Source: Pisolithus tinctorius
Taxonomy: Eukaryota > Basidiomycota > Agaricomycetes > Boletales > Pisolithaceae
NCBI GenBank assembly: GCA_024663395.1
Contig: JANFAH010000044.1
Span: 186,001 to 250,000 of the forward strand
Length of the DNA stretch: 64,000 nucleotides
Reading direction: 5' to 3'
Part shown: in pieces, positions 1 to 11,911 of the stretch
Layout of the letters: every line of letters starts with the position of its first letter
Position numbering within the stretch: the stretch's first letter is position 1
Notes under the pieces: model-generated
Told to the model about the DNA's origin: nothing
What the model saw: only the letters and a program-made list of their open reading frames with translations
Databases searched by the model: none
Made by a program: the position numbers and the translations under genes

Positions 1-1800
1 TAGTTACCTTGTTACATGTGGATGCCTCATGGTCCATTCTCTTGTAGTATTTAGACTGCCAGCTCAAGTCCTGGAATCCCAGACTTGAGCTGCTCAATTA
101 TATGCAGCATTCTCTCAGAACTTTGCCCTCAGTGTCCCTAACCAGGACCACTCTCACTGGCATTGATCAAATCCTTTGTCATTTAACAAAGGTTACTGCA
201 GCCATTGCTCAGTAGAAACCCTTAGTCTGCATTTGAGCTCTCCCTATGTCTTGACTTCAGTCGAGTGTAACAGAAAGTGAGTGCCATCCTCTCGATGAGA
301 TTGTTCGAGGCAAATCTCCTCAAGAAGATGTTCCATCTCAGAATGTATCTGCTGCATCTCTGGGTTCACCTGCAGCTGGGGAGCCTCATACACATTGAGC
401 AGGGCAGCTGCAGCTGCAGGGGCTTGGTCACATCTGGGAAAACTGTCATCTGCTCCAAGCCGAGTATCTGCATGGTGGAAATTAGGGCCGTCAATATCCT
501 GATCTATGGATGTATTGTAGTGCCAGTCTGTGATCTCTTGCTGGAGGGCAGAAGGCAGGTTGGGTGTTCTCAGGCAGTCCTGTAGGAGAATGTGAAGTGT
601 TAATAAGAGATTTACTAGCCTCTTGTTATAGACATACTGGATGACCTTTGATGGTTACTCCTACATTTTCTGCATGCGATGGCATGTACTTGGGTTGTTG
701 ATTGTGGAGGCATGCTTGCAACTTGAGTGTCTCAGCTAGTAGGTTGGCTCACTGGTGGTTGTGGACAAGGTGCTCAGGGAGGAGATGTCCATTGCAAGCT
801 TGGGAGTTGCAATAGCACCTAGAAAATCATGCCATCTTGACGAGTGCAATATGTGTAGGTGTGGTTGAGGCATGTTAGAGGTGTGGTAGGTGTCCTTGAG
901 GCCCACATTAAGATCAAAGTCACATGTTCACAAACTGCACAAGAAGACATCATGTTACAGGGAATAATACATTACAGAATGAATTTCAGGGCTGACTATA
1001 GCTCAGATGAGCGGGCTGCCTTGCCTGCGAGGCCCAATGAACTCTCCATGTCTTAACTTGGCAAGCTAGGTAGCAATAATCAATTAGTTTTTGAGCATAT
1101 TTTCAAGAGTGATGCTGATAGTGTACAGAATTCATGAGAACCATTGTTTGTGGCTCTTCCTCTGACTCTGTTTCATTGGGATCAGATGACAGCACTCATT
1201 CCAAAGTTGGGCGAGGTGGAGTTGGCTGGATGACATCTTCATTGAATATTTCAAGGGTCTACAGTAAAAAACATGTTAGGATACTCGTCACAGGCACTAT
1301 TATAGCTATTACTTACAATAGGACCTGGTTCCCTTTGTTTGAATGACATACACATAGCCTTTACATTGCATGAAATAGTGACTTCAACCACAGTACTGGG
1401 CACAGACATCTGGGTCATCATTGGTGGTTACGGACTTAGAGAGAAAAACAGAAAAAAGCAGCAATGTACGTAGGTTAGAAGGCTGAACTCTGTTTTGGGC
1501 ATAAAACAGAAAGCAGACATTAGCCTTTGTGGAGAAGCCAAGTGTGGAGGAGGTTGGAATGTACACCATAGGCAAAGTTGGCCTATTGTCAGATTATGGG
1601 AGACATTACAAAGCAGGGTCTGCTTGTTGTCTGCCTATGTTTGGTCAACACTTGAGAAACCCTAAGGTCCAAATTACATCTGAATATGTCATCTGGTAGC
1701 TACAGGTCAGAATTTCCCAGCCAATCAGATTCACCTTTCATCTGCACAGTTTTTTGTTTCCACAGTGACTGTGCATTACTGTTGGCATAAATATTTTCTT
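1..1800. other. No recognisable gene upstream of the transposase
   Basis: No frame in this stretch carries a motif I recognise; the open stretches are short and of mixed composition on both strands. It could hold decayed 5' exons or promoter of the transposase that starts near 1.8 kb, but nothing in it supports an exon call. Confidence 0.5.
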
Positions 1801-4800
1801 CATTAATGAGCTCCTCCAATGCTCAATGAAGGACTACTTTATTCCAAAGAAGTTCTTCCAGGCAAAGCTCAGTGGTGCACCTGAGGCTGAAGTTTCAGCT
1901 GCAGGACACAGTGTCTCACAAACAGAGGTAAGCTTATCTTGTACATTCAAGTCATGTTTTAAATTATACATTGTAGGAAGGATATGCCATTGATGCAGAA
2001 CTTGTCATTGTACTTTTCTTGACATTCATGCAAACATATGTGGATATCAAAGCCAATGGATCAGAGTTTGACAATGGATTCACCAGTTAGTCTCCATCTT
2101 CAATGATTGATCATGGCATCAGCTGATGGTTCTGTATAGCATCATCAGCTACTCACACTGAACTCATGCCCAACCCACTGTGTGAGAAGTCAAGGGGATG
2201 CATGGTACTCACAGTTCCCCTCATCATTTTCATGGATGACATCTTGGGGAACATCTCAAAACAATGGAATAAGCACCATGTAGTCTACATGTCAAATGCC
2301 TTGATGCCATGTGAAATGCTTGAGAAGGAATTCTGTGTGCACTTTGTATTGTCCTCTCCACATGCTCCACCATTGGAATTGATTGGAGGGGTAAGAAAAT
2401 CCATTGAGTTAGTCCAAATCCATATTATTGTGACTGTATTGACAATACTGATAGTGTGCACATCAGGAAAGTGGCAGACGATGGAATCATTGCTTGGGAC
2501 TGCAAACTTTGTCAGGAAGTTATGCTGATCCCATACAAGCTCTTTTTGGCTAGTGACAACCCTATGCAGGCCAAGGAGTGCAGTCATGGAGGGCTGAAGT
2601 GTAACTACTTCTGTCAGACATGTAAAGTGGGTGGAACCACTGCCAAAAAGAAGTCAGACAAAGGTTATTGTAAAATTTTCAAGGTTCATTTGCAACTGCC
2701 AATTTGTTGGAGTGTGAATGACTTATGTCCCCCTGGGTTAGTCTGGTGAGCTTAGGACACCAAGCAGCATGTTGGAAGATGTCAAAGAACAGATAGAACT
2801 TGCAAAGAAGCCTGGAGGAACTGACAAGGTCAAAATGCAATCAGTAAGACCAGCACATGCAATGCAGCATCCATGGCCATTGTAGATTCTCTTCTTGATC
2901 TTGGGAAATGATTGAGGAAATGAGAAGCTGGCACTCCTGCAATCCCAGAATCAGAGGTCTGTGCTCAACTTGAGTGTGAATTTGAAGCAGCTCTCACAGG
3001 GCAGTCCATTGATGATGTCATTAACCCACTCCTTGGGATGGCAGGTGTCAATATTCATCAGGACATGCCAACTGAAATACTTCACACCATATTGCTCAGC
3101 ATTGTGAAGTATTACTGTGGCCAGACTGTGTATATCCTCGATAAAGCCCACCTCCTCGACACTTTTCAGACTTGTCTTGAATCCATCAACAAGTATGGAC
3201 TGAATTCTCCGACATTACATGCCAATTACATTGTTCAGTTCAAAGGGGGTCTTATTGGGAAGCATTTCAAGAGCCTTGCACAAGTCATGCCATTCTTGAT
3301 ATATGATCTCATCCTGCAGATGGTTCTCAAAGGGTGGACTGTGATTGACAAACTTGTAGTTCTTCTTTGGCACATGGAGATCGACAATATTGAAGATTAT
3401 TTGGTATGCTACATCCATTATTGATGACAATATGAATCTCATTGTCAGTTATAGGCCAACTTATCACAGACTATCGATGATTTCTTGAGTATAAGTGCCC
3501 AATGTGCTCTGAGTATCCTATCAATGAAAGCAAATTTTCATTTTCTCCTTCACCTTCCCATGGTCATTTGATGCTTCAGTCCAGCCATCCTATTTTCAAC
3601 CAAACACTTCGAGTCGTTCAACCATGTTTTTCACCTCACACAATTTATAGCAACTGACAAGTGCCCAGTCATGATACATGCCAGGTGTTTGCTGAGCAAG
3701 ATTCTGTCAAGCACATCATCAGTGAGGGTTTTTGCAGGAAGATGGGCACAGTGTGGAAGGCCAGCAAAGATATCAGCACCTATATGGCATCCCATCCCCA
3801 TCAGTGTCACCTGATGGGCATTCCAGCAGTGGTCCAGAAGGATGTTGGTAAGTTTCCTTGTATTCCATACTGTTTTCTCAGACTGAACATGGCTCTTGGA
3901 CAGGTGCTAGCCATCTACCAACACGACAAGGCAAGAATGTGCAGGAAGTCATCCCACCCATAGATTGGCACATGACACAGTCCACATTGATTCAGCAGCC
4001 AAACATCACTCACCACCCTAATGACAAGTTTTACTGAGGGAAAACTTTCATCACCATGGATGGAGACAATGCACATATTGGTGGGCACATCATTTGGCAG
4101 TTGGACAATAATCCAGTCAAGGTATGCCATTCTTCTCGCATTCATCCAGTAAATTAGCTCAAGTTTCGCACTAGCTTTCCATTGGAAAGATCACAGAAAT
4201 CCTTATACTTGCTGATGGTGACAGCTGTGTTGCCTCATATGTTCTTGTTACACAGCTTGACTTTCAGCCTGAGTTGCATGCCAAACTTCATGTACCATGC
4301 CTGAAGTTATCAGAGCTGGAAAAGAAAAGTGGTGCTTAGATCTAAGGTGGTAATATATTTTCTCTTTTTTTGTTGCTACAACTGACAATCTTTCAAGAAT
4401 GTATTATGCATCATCAATATCCAGCATGACTGTGCTTCCTCAAGATGTACAGGTGTACAGGTAGTTGGTGAAAGGCAGGAAAACAATGAAACTACAAGGA
4501 TGAAGATGATCATCAATCATGCACCCACCAATGCATTCCTCCTTAACACTCATGCATTGCACAATTACAGGAGAATCACAGCTGTAATGCCCCCTGGAAT
4601 TTGTGCACAGGTCAGTACTAGCCATACAATCAATCACAATGCAGTTCACATGCATGCTGCTAAAGTGTCTTGTGAGAAAAAGGGAGCAGAAGTGGAGGCA
4701 GTGGTGGAGGTGGGTGAGGCAGGTGTTGCAGAAATCCCTGATGTTCCTCCTGCCTTTGATTGAGCTGCCAACAAAACAAAAAAAGCGAAGGGGGTGGCAA

Positions 4801-5198
4801 AGTCAAAGGAGAAGCCAGAGAAACCTGCAGGCACCCAGAAGTCAAAGGTGAATAAGGTGGGGAAGACATCAGGAAGGGGGAAGCAGGCTGAAGAACTGAT
4901 GGGTAACCCTGATCCCATGCCAGGAGATCCCTTGCAAAGCCGGTCCACATACAATAGACCATCATTCAGTGTGCAGACACATCTCCCACCATATCAGCAT
5001 CCATGGCAGCCATACTGCAACCAGTACCAATCCCACCAGCAGATGCCCCCTGCTTCCACCCATGAGGGAGCCTTCCAGATTCCATTGTATTTACACATCT
5101 CACCTGAGGGAAGTTACCCTGCTCACAGTATGCCCCAACCCTGTCCTGGTGGTATTCCTGGCCAATTTTTGAATAGTTTTCCAGTAAATTATGATTAG
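1801..5198 (+). pseudogene. CACTA/Plavaka-like transposase, multi-exon, decayed
   Basis: The translation matches a large agaricomycete transposase-like family that I place near the CACTA/Plavaka group. In order it shows PLIIFMDDILGNISKQWNKH and SNALMPCEMLEKEF (2.2 kb), DNPMQAKECSHGGLKCNYFC (2.6 kb), INPLLGMAGVNIHQDMPTEI (3.0 kb), GLIGKHFKSLAQVMPFLIYD (3.3 kb), FHFLLHLP and STKHFESFNHVFHLT (3.6 kb), and a basic, proline- and glutamine-rich tail ending at 5198. Frame changes are explained by small introns at 1928-1976 (GTAAGC..TAG), 2408-2466 (GTTAGT..CAG) and 3405-3454 (GTATGC..TAG), each restoring the family reading. In-frame stops remain, for example TGA inside MVI*CF near 3.56 kb, and the 2.75-3.03 kb stretch is broken, so it is probably dead. 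The 5' end is uncertain. A unique gene is unlikely, since the family is multi-copy; the exact superfamily could be wrong. Confidence 0.6.
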
Positions 5199-5293
5199 AC
5201 ATTTACATGCTACAAGCTGGAGTTCATAATATGCAATATCAACTTGAGTTGGGACCTGAAAGCTTGGGAATTTGAATGGTTGCATTTGTGCGA

Positions 5294-5299
5294 AATAAA
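5294..5299 (+). terminator. Candidate polyadenylation signal AATAAA after the transposase
   Basis: AATAAA lies about 95 bases after the last transposase stop and 9 bases before repeat R1 copy A begins. Position fits a 3' UTR; function is inferred. Confidence 0.35.
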
Positions 5300-5307
5300 C
5301 TGTCTGC

Positions 5308-7101
5308 TGTGAGTCAAAGTGTGGTTCAGTGGTGGAAACCAACCAAAACCAACACAAAAGACAAAAAGAGCAAGTGGTTGTGTGCCTATGTGGTACCTAG
5401 ATGGTAGAACCTTCTGTTTGGGTGGGTTTTTGCAAGCTACAACACTCAAAGATGAGTGCTGAGGGTTGGGAGTGCTCCTGACAAAGAGGGAGCAAGAATG
5501 CAATAGATTGTGATGGGGTAGACTGCTGTCAGCCTACAGATGGATGGATGATGACTTAATTCGATGCTCTGAGCTGCACTGAGCTCAGGGAGGACTTGGA
5601 GTGAAGCTGATTGATGATTGATGATAATAGGTAAAGTAGACAATAGTTAGACCCTTAATAAAGTCTCAACTATTGAAGCTGCTGAATGATTTACTGAGTG
5701 ATGATAAAATGTGAGCAAGAGGGGCTCTCTGATATCTTCTTTTTTTTCAGCTATCTAAGTACAGTGATTTATATACAGTACAGGGGCATTGCCTATGGAA
5801 AACAAGGTGCAAACACTTGGTAAGTGATTGGTAACTGAGGAGTAAGGAATGTAAGTGATGGGTAATTGTCTTAGAAAGCATTGGTAAGCATTGGTAAGGA
5901 TAAGTAAGCCAAAAAGCGAAGAATCAGTAAGCAAGGTCAAAAGATTGGTAAGTATTGGCAATAGGTGAGTCAAGGACAGTCAGAATGTCAAAGTATCAGT
6001 CAAGTAATGTCAGGAACTGGGAAAGCACACTGGAATCGCATTAGGGGGAGGCTGTGCATGTCACATCTTGAAGATATCACCTCTGGGCCAAAGTGGGATG
6101 ACAGAGAGGCAGTGCTGATCTGATGCTGATATAGTACATCCAAAAGCAGACAGGGTGAGTCAGATGTCAACAGGGGTCAAGCTTTGGGGGTCTGTGGGGT
6201 GACAGGAGCATAAGGGATCACAACTTCCCCCCCAAACCATCATCTCAGTGAAGCAAATAAAAACTTCATGAATGAGGCTCTGATGGAAGAGAGGATGAAG
6301 GGGAAGCATCTTCTGCTGTATCTTGCAATAAGGGGGCAAGATGGGCATCATACTTGTCATGGATGTGATCAGGGAGAGTGGAGAACAGTAGATTATACTG
6401 TAGCTGTCACAATTTTGGAAGAATGATAGATGAGACTGGTATGGAGGCATTGCAGGGGGCAGGGAGGGAGGGTCCATATGCTTCTTGGGCTGGAGAGACT
6501 GAAATGACCACATAAGACCTTTCCAAGTGAATGACAGAGCTGAGGCAACCAAAGAATGTCCTCCTAGAGGTCATACTGACAAAAAGAATGCACTGTCCAA
6601 GCTGGATGGGCTGAGAGGGGGCAGATGAGGATGGGATGTACCAGAATGCTTCAGGGCAGAAGCTGGTAGGAACTCCTGGTAGATATATGTAGCCATGGTC
6701 CCTAGCAAAGGGGACAAGTGATATGATTGATGTGGAGGCAGCCATATCAGAAGGATTAGCAAAATGAGTGTCTTTTGGAGGGAGTGTGCAGATCCTCTCC
6801 AATTTTGGAAGGTAGGATTGCATGGCTGAGCACTACAAGCAAGTGTGGGAATGGTTTCAGTATCTGCAGAAATGGCAGAGATATGTTGAAAACCAGAATG
6901 CCATACATGGGCACTTAAGAATTTTAACTGGCACCTAACTTGCTTCCTTCTTTTTCTTTGGCATGGACAACTCATTCTTGTGTGAGGGATGACTGCTGAC
7001 ATTTCTGGCTGTCCTTCTTCACATGAGGGCTATGGTCTTCATCTCCATTCATCAGCTATATCCATGTCCACCTCACCAAACACCTTTGGTGTGTGACACT
7101 G
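5308..7101. mobile_element. Dispersed repeat R1, copy A (full length)
   Basis: The segment starts TGTGAGTCAAAGTGTGG and ends GGTGTGTGACACTG. It is matched along its whole length by 15973-17791 and in part by 52391-54004 (reverse) and 57207-58326. The first ~700 bp (5308-6010) behave like an LTR: they begin TG, end near TCA and carry a TATA-like run at 5767-5776 and AATAAA near 5655. Copy D lacks exactly this part. The remaining ~1.1 kb has minus-strand frames that stay open in all copies (shared stretch PGVPTSFCPEASWYIPSSSA) but match nothing I know. A non-autonomous LTR-type element is my best guess. Orientation is unresolved because the TATA and polyA cues conflict. Confidence 0.6.
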
Positions 7102-7362
7102 CTTTGTTCCAACTCTGTCCACTGCCAACTGCAAACAGCTGGCAGCAATGGCCTGGGGTCTGCTCTCTCAATTCCACTTGAGGCATGGATCAATGACAAC
7201 CACTGGCACCAACATTCTGAGGCCCAACATGGAAGAGAGCCCTCCTCTGTCTGAAGGTGGAGATGGCACCAGTCATGGTGGAGAATTTGATCAAGGATGA
7301 CATGCAAGGAGTATAACTCCCCCTTTGAGTCCTCATCCCCAGAGGCAGCCATGCTCTGAATC
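7102..7362. other. No gene recognised between R1-A and E copy 0
   Basis: Unique-looking sequence between the end of R1 copy A and the start of the E-family homology. Nothing identifiable on either strand. Confidence 0.4.
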
Positions 7363-7932
7363 CACTTCAGTCAACCCCCCTTGGAGACCTATTAGGTCTG
7401 GAAATTCTGATATAAGTATTAACCTAATAGGTGTCATTTTGTTGGGAATTCCCAATTTTTGGGGATTCTCCACCACCATTCCTGGAGATTCTCCAGGGCA
7501 GCAATTTGATATGGTTGGAGAAAATGTTTTCTCCATAATATATATATATTATACATCAAATGAAAGGGTAGCTGGGGTCCAAGTTGGACTTTCTCCAGGC
7601 TAAATAGACCCCCTTTCCAGGTTGATCCTGGGCTTTCCCTAGGCTAAATAGACCTGCTTTCCAGGCTGATCCTGGGCTTTCCCCAGGCTAAATAGACCTG
7701 CTTTCCAGGTGAACCTGGGATTTCCCAGGCTAAATAGACCTGCTCTCCAGGGTGAACCTGGGCTTTCCCCAGGCTAAATAGACCTACATTCTAGGCTGAC
7801 CTGGGTTTCCCCAGGGTAAATAGACCTGCTTTCCAGGCAGAACATGGGCTTCCCATAGGCTAATTAGACCCCTTTCCAGGGTGAACCTGGGTTTTCCCCA
7901 GGCTAAATAGACCCACTTTACCAGGCCATGTC
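7363..7932 (+). mobile_element. E-family repeat, copy 0 (5' part only)
   Basis: From CACTTCAGTCAACCCCCC onward this matches the reverse complement of 37480-37983: a shared ~230-bp leader with a TAATATATATATATTA dyad (about 7539-7556), then the 44-bp array. It diverges just after the CCAGGCCATG that precedes the unique part of the longer copies, and one GGGGATTCTCCATG satellite unit follows at about 7938. It lacks the unique core and satellite of copies 1 and 2. No coding capacity seen. Confidence 0.6.
7590..7925 (+). repeat. 44-bp tandem array with CCTGGG..CCCAGG dyads
   Basis: About eight imperfect units of 43-45 bp, each with GGCTAAATAGACC followed by CTTTCCAGG and CCTGGGCTTTCCCCAGG. The last motif is self-complementary, so single strands could fold into a row of hairpins. 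The same unit occurs about six times in reverse orientation at 37485-37735 and once at 18450-18500. Confidence 0.8.
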
Positions 7933-8059
7933 CTGGTGGGGATTCTCCATGCATCAGGAAAACAGTGGTTGTTCTAACTGTTCTAATCACAACTTATCTC
8001 AGAAAGGTAGATGTATAAGTGGAATGGATGCCAAGGAACATATAGAGCAAGTGAATTAA

Positions 8060-9712
8060 GCAAGACACATATGGTTCTATAGAGCACTGGCAGCACCCTT
8101 CTTCTTTGTTGGAAAGAAAGATGGCTCCCTTCGTCCCTGCCAAGACTACCAATATCTGAACAAGAATACTGTGAAGGACGCATACCCCCTTCCCCTCATC
8201 TCAGACCTCATTGATAAACTAAAGGGAGCATCTATCTTCACAAAGATGGATGTAAGATCGGGCTACAACAATGTCCATATCAAAGAAGGAGACCAATGGA
8301 AAGCCACATTTATTATGCATAAGGGACTTTTTGAACTGACCATTATGTTCTTCGGGTTGTGCAACTCCCCCACCACCTTCCAACGATTCATGAATGACTC
8401 ATTCCAAGACATGATTGCTGAAGGATGGTTGGTTGTCTACATGGATGAGCTTCTTATTTTCTCCACTGACCCTGAAGAACACAAATGAAGAACTCATCAT
8501 GTTCTTGAACGAATGAGGGAACTGTCTCTTCCCCTCAAACTAGAAAAATGCCACTTCAATCTGACTGAGGTTGGATACCTTGGAATGATCATTAAAGAAA
8601 ACAATGTTGCCATGGACCCCATTAAAGTCCAAGGCATTGCCAAATGGCCTGTCCCAAAGAAGGTTAAAGACATGTGGTCCTTCCTAGGATTTGCAAACTT
8701 CTACAGAAGATTTGTCCCTTACTATTCGGACATTGCCTGACCCTTCATCAACCTCACCAAGAAGACAACTACTTGGGAATGGTCAAAGAAATGCCAGAAT
8801 GCCTTTGACCTCCTAAAAAGGATCTTCATGGCACAACTGACCCTTTGAATGCCTGATGTCTCTCAGCCATTTGCAATAACTACCAATGCATCTAAATATG
8901 CAACTGGAGGCATTCTCCTCCAAGAAGACTCTAATGGCCAGTGGCAACCCTGTGCCTTCATCTCCCAATTGTTCAACCCCACAGAAAGAAACTATGACAT
9001 CTATGACAGAGAGTTACTAGGGGTTATTCAAGGTTTAAAATCCTGGAGGCATTATCTCCATGGATCTCTGTTCCCAGTCAAGGTCTTTACCAACCACAAA
9101 AACTTGACCTATTTCAAAGCACCACAGAATCTGAATCATTGCTAAGCTCATTGGCTCCTCAACCTTGCAGACTTCAATCTGCAACTTGAACACATTCCAG
9201 GCAAAGACCTGGCTGCTCCAGATGCACTTTCCCACTGACCTGTCCATGTTCCTGATGACGATGAAGATAACAAAGGAGTTACTCTCCTTCCACAAACACT
9301 GTTTGTAAATCTCATCAACATGAACCTCTCCCAGAAGGTTGCATCTTCTTCCATGAAAGACCCTGTGGTCCAAATGGCACTTCATGCCATTGAAAATGTT
9401 GACATGCCACTCCCCTTCAAGTCCCATCTCTCTGATTGGTGGTTTGATAATGGAGTGTTACTCTATAAAGACTGGGTATACATTCCTGATGACCCCACCT
9501 CCAATGGACTGTTGTGTCCAACCACCACGATCATCCCTCTGCAGGACACCCCAGTGTCTTAAAAACTTGACAACTCGTCTCCTCCAAGTTTTGGTGGCCA
9601 GGACTTGCATCCTTTGTCTGGAAATATGTTGAAGGCTGTGCTACTTGCCAGCAAAATAAGGTTAACACCCACCTGACAACACCTCCCCTTACACCCATCC
9701 CCTCAACATGAC
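8060..9712 (+). pseudogene. Ty3/gypsy pol fragment: reverse transcriptase, RNase H, integrase N-terminus
   Basis: The conceptual product begins at the RT core: [12 protein letters not shown] (about 8.11 kb), [20 protein letters not shown] (8.23 kb), and the active-site strand [10 protein letters not shown] (8.44 kb), where the family has YxDD. The connection follows ([20 protein letters not shown]), then RNase H with TNASKYATGGIL, where a D is expected at N, and NHKNLTYF where DHKNL is usual. HIPGKDLAAPDALSH closes RNase H, and an integrase zinc-finger remnant (HPSAGHPSVLKT, CATCQQNK) ends near 9.65 kb. In-frame stops at about 8486, 8737, 8845, 9142 and 9237 mostly read TGA where CGA would restore arginine. 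No gag, LTR or integrase core adjoins it, so this is an internal fragment with two catalytic positions lost. Confidence 0.9.
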
Positions 9713-9755
9713 ACAAGATCAAAAGGCAATCAGACCATTTGCATGACCCTAGGGG
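9690..9755. repeat. Direct repeat flanking the 64-bp array (left copy)
   Basis: A ~65-bp stretch around CAGACCATTTGCATGACC recurs at about 10470-10535 with the same upstream context (ACACAAG..CAAAA). The pair brackets the 64-bp array and may mark a duplication or the edges of a repeat element. Confidence 0.5.
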
Positions 9756-9980
9756 GTGTGCACTGTTTTTGCACTCCAAAAGTGGCCAGATGAAGGGACC
9801 ACATTGGAGATGGTGCATTCTGTGCATTAACTTCATGGAGATTTGTTCCCACAGTGCTACTCTAAGCCCCCAAGCTACTGACACTAGTATCCAGACCATA
9901 TGGCTCAGTGGTTGCAGCACCTGGCAAACACCTGGGAGGCCACTGGTTCAATCTTAGGACTGGTCACATTTTCCTCATAA
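9756..9980. other. No gene recognised before the 64-bp array
   Basis: Short spacer between the left direct repeat and the array; no motif identified. Confidence 0.4.
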
Positions 9981-10500
9981 GGCTACTTTGGGACACCCCT
10001 CCCCCCCCTCTGGCAAGCAGTGGAATGTCCCACAACAGCCTCTAAAGCTACATTGGGACATCCCTCCCCCCATCTGGCAAGTAGTGGGATGTCCCACAAT
10101 AGCCTCTAAGGCTACATTGGGACATCCCTCCCCCCCTCTGGCAAGCAGTGGGATGTCCCATGACAGCCTCTAAAGCTACATTGGGACATCCCTCCCCCCC
10201 ATCTGGCAAGTAGTGGGATGTCCCACAATAGCCTCTAAGGCTACATTGGGACATCCCTCCCCCCTCTGGCAAGCAGTGGGATGTCCCATGACAGCCTCTA
10301 AAGCTACATTGGGACATCCCTCCCCCCCCTCTGGCAAGTAGTGGGATGTCCCATGACAGCCTCTAAGGCTACATTGGGACATCCCTCCCCCCCCTCTGGC
10401 AAGCAGTGGGATGTCCCACAACAGCCTCTAAGGCTACATTGGGACATCCCACCCCCCTGTCTGGCAAGATGTCCCACAACACCCTCCACATAACACAAGG
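9981..10500 (+). repeat. 64-bp tandem array with GGGACATCCC/GGGATGTCCC dyads
   Basis: Eight units start near 9981, 10047, 10111, 10174, 10239, 10302, 10368 and 10433 (spacing 63-66 bp). Each carries TACATTGGGACATCCC, a run of 6-9 C, CTGGCAAG(C/T)AGTGG and GATGTCCCA. The two blocks GGGACATCCC and GGGATGTCCC are complementary, so each unit can fold on itself. Units alternate in the words AGCT/GGCT and ACAATAG/ATGACAG over 10047-10300, hinting at a ~128-bp dimer as the amplified unit. Both strands stay open as short repeat peptides, which I do not regard as genes. Confidence 0.85.
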
Positions 10501-10904
10501 CCAAAATGCTATCAGACCATTTGCATGACCATAGGAGGCATGCATGGAGAATCTCCAAGCATGTGGGTGGAATCTCCATGCAAGTGTGGAAAATCACCAA
10601 GTGCAATCTCCATCTAACTGTGGAGAAGTGACATTTAGCATAAACAATTGTGTTTTTCCAAGTATTTTGTGTTTTTCTCACGCAAAATTCCATTTTCTGA
10701 TAAGATAAGCATATGGTCATGATTGTACAACCAGGGGCTACAACTTTTATTATGATGACATCACTCCATTTACACTTCCTGGGGTGGTAATGCAGTACCA
10801 GTACTGGCCATAGTAGTTATTAGTGTTGTGTAGTGTAGGCTATGCTACACTTTGGTAGTGCGCATTTTTGACTACCATTGACTACAAAAAGTGTAGCATT
10901 GAGT
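10501..10904. other. Spacer with degenerate satellite words and GTGTAG/CTACAC dyads
   Basis: 10540-10625 holds scattered GGAGAATCTCC and ATCTCCATG words resembling the E satellite. 10825-10900 holds several GTGTAG/CTACAC inverted words and CACTACC-like motifs that could be decayed ends of a CACTA element. No gene seen. Confidence 0.35.
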
Positions 10905-10914
10905 GGTAGTGGTC

Positions 10915-11090
10915 AAGTCACATGACAAAGGATCACATGATGCAAGGTCATGTGCAACGATCACGTGACCGATTATGTAATGGTCACGTGCCCCAGTGTG
11001 GTCTGAATGTGGCACTACCCTGATCACATGATGGGGAGTCACATGACTGTCACTGCCCATGGTCCCATGACCTGAGATTGCATGTGACAG
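10915..11090. promoter_or_regulatory. Cluster of CACRTG palindromes (E-box-like)
   Basis: Eight CAYRTG hexamers fall in ~170 bp, most inside TCACATGA or TCACGTGA: about 10918, 10933, 10948, 10960, 10984, 11023, 11039 and 11082. Two are CACGTG; the others differ by a single C-to-T type change at the CpG, consistent with decay of an originally uniform CACGTG array. CACGTG is the core site of bHLH factors, but no gene adjoins it, so binding is inference and a simple degenerate repeat is the alternative. Confidence 0.35.
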
Positions 11091-11110
11091 AGAGTCACGG
11101 AGCTGGTTGG

Positions 11111-11860
11111 AAAAGGGGAGGGTGGGATGTCCCAAAGTAGCCTCAGAGGTTACTGTGGGACATCCCAAGTCCCCTTATGAAAGTCAGTGGGATGTCCCAT
11201 CCCAGTCTCAGGGGGCTATGTTGGCACATCCTCCTAAGTTACCTTTGCAGACCAGCACAATGCCCCATGACAACCTCAGAGACTCATCTGGGACATTCTG
11301 CCCTCTGCAGATGGTGTTGCAAAGGTGACCAACACCATGTTCTATGTGGGGGACTTTGAGATATTGGCTTGTCACACAAGTGTTCAAAAACCATTTACTT
11401 CTTCTTCCTTCATACAGTACAAATTGCTTGAGGTATAGACACAGATTGATTGAATTTATTATTGCAATTTTCATGGAAAATGTGGAGGCCCAGGTGGGTC
11501 ATCCCCCTGGCAACTAGTGAGATGTTCCAATACAGCAGAATCAACATTGCAAAGATGTACATGAAAAGTACTATTGTATACTACTATGCATGGTGGGATG
11601 GGAGGGGATGTATAGGTCAAAGGATACTTTGTGGATTAAACCTGTCAGAGGAGCAAGGGGGCTAGGATTTCTGCAGCTATTTCAATGCTAATATAAACTG
11701 CAGTTTCAGGAGTAGGGACCCCTGCCACCCAAGGCAGTCTTGGGACATCCCAAATAATTGCATTTGAATGGATGGCTATGTGGGAAATCCCATCTGTCCC
11801 AGGACCTAAAAATCTGCATAGCCCTGGGACATGACCAGATGTCCCTGGGCAGACCTTGGT
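11111..11860. other. Degenerate 64-bp-family units, then no recognisable gene
   Basis: 11120-11300 holds three or four diverged units with GGGATGTCCC, GGGACATCCC and CCTCAGAG words related to the array at 9981-10500. An isolated GGGACATCCC also occurs near 11743. The rest shows no motif on either strand. Confidence 0.45.
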
Positions 11861-11911
11861 CTGGGAGGCTATTAGGCTGGATGGTTTGGAGAAACTATTC
11901 AGCCTAAATGC

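Noticed and set aside
1134..1346. Short frames in the first 1.6 kb as separate small genes
   Set aside because: No motif, no splice context and similar open lengths on both strands.
6160..7002. R1 minus-strand frames as RNase H or another known retroelement domain
   Set aside because: No catalytic D/E pattern, zinc motif or RT strand could be found in any copy.
7363..7932. E-family start CACTT as a CACTA transposon end
   Set aside because: Only a CACT word is shared, no matching inverted end or target duplication was found, and the element has no transposase.
9981..10500. Regular spacing suggestive of a CRISPR array
   Set aside because: Spacer and repeat are not distinguishable, the whole unit repeats, the genome is eukaryotic and no cas-like gene exists.
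9988..10720. Overlapping frames across the 64-bp array
   Set aside because: Repeat by-products on both strands with changing frames; no protein-like conservation.
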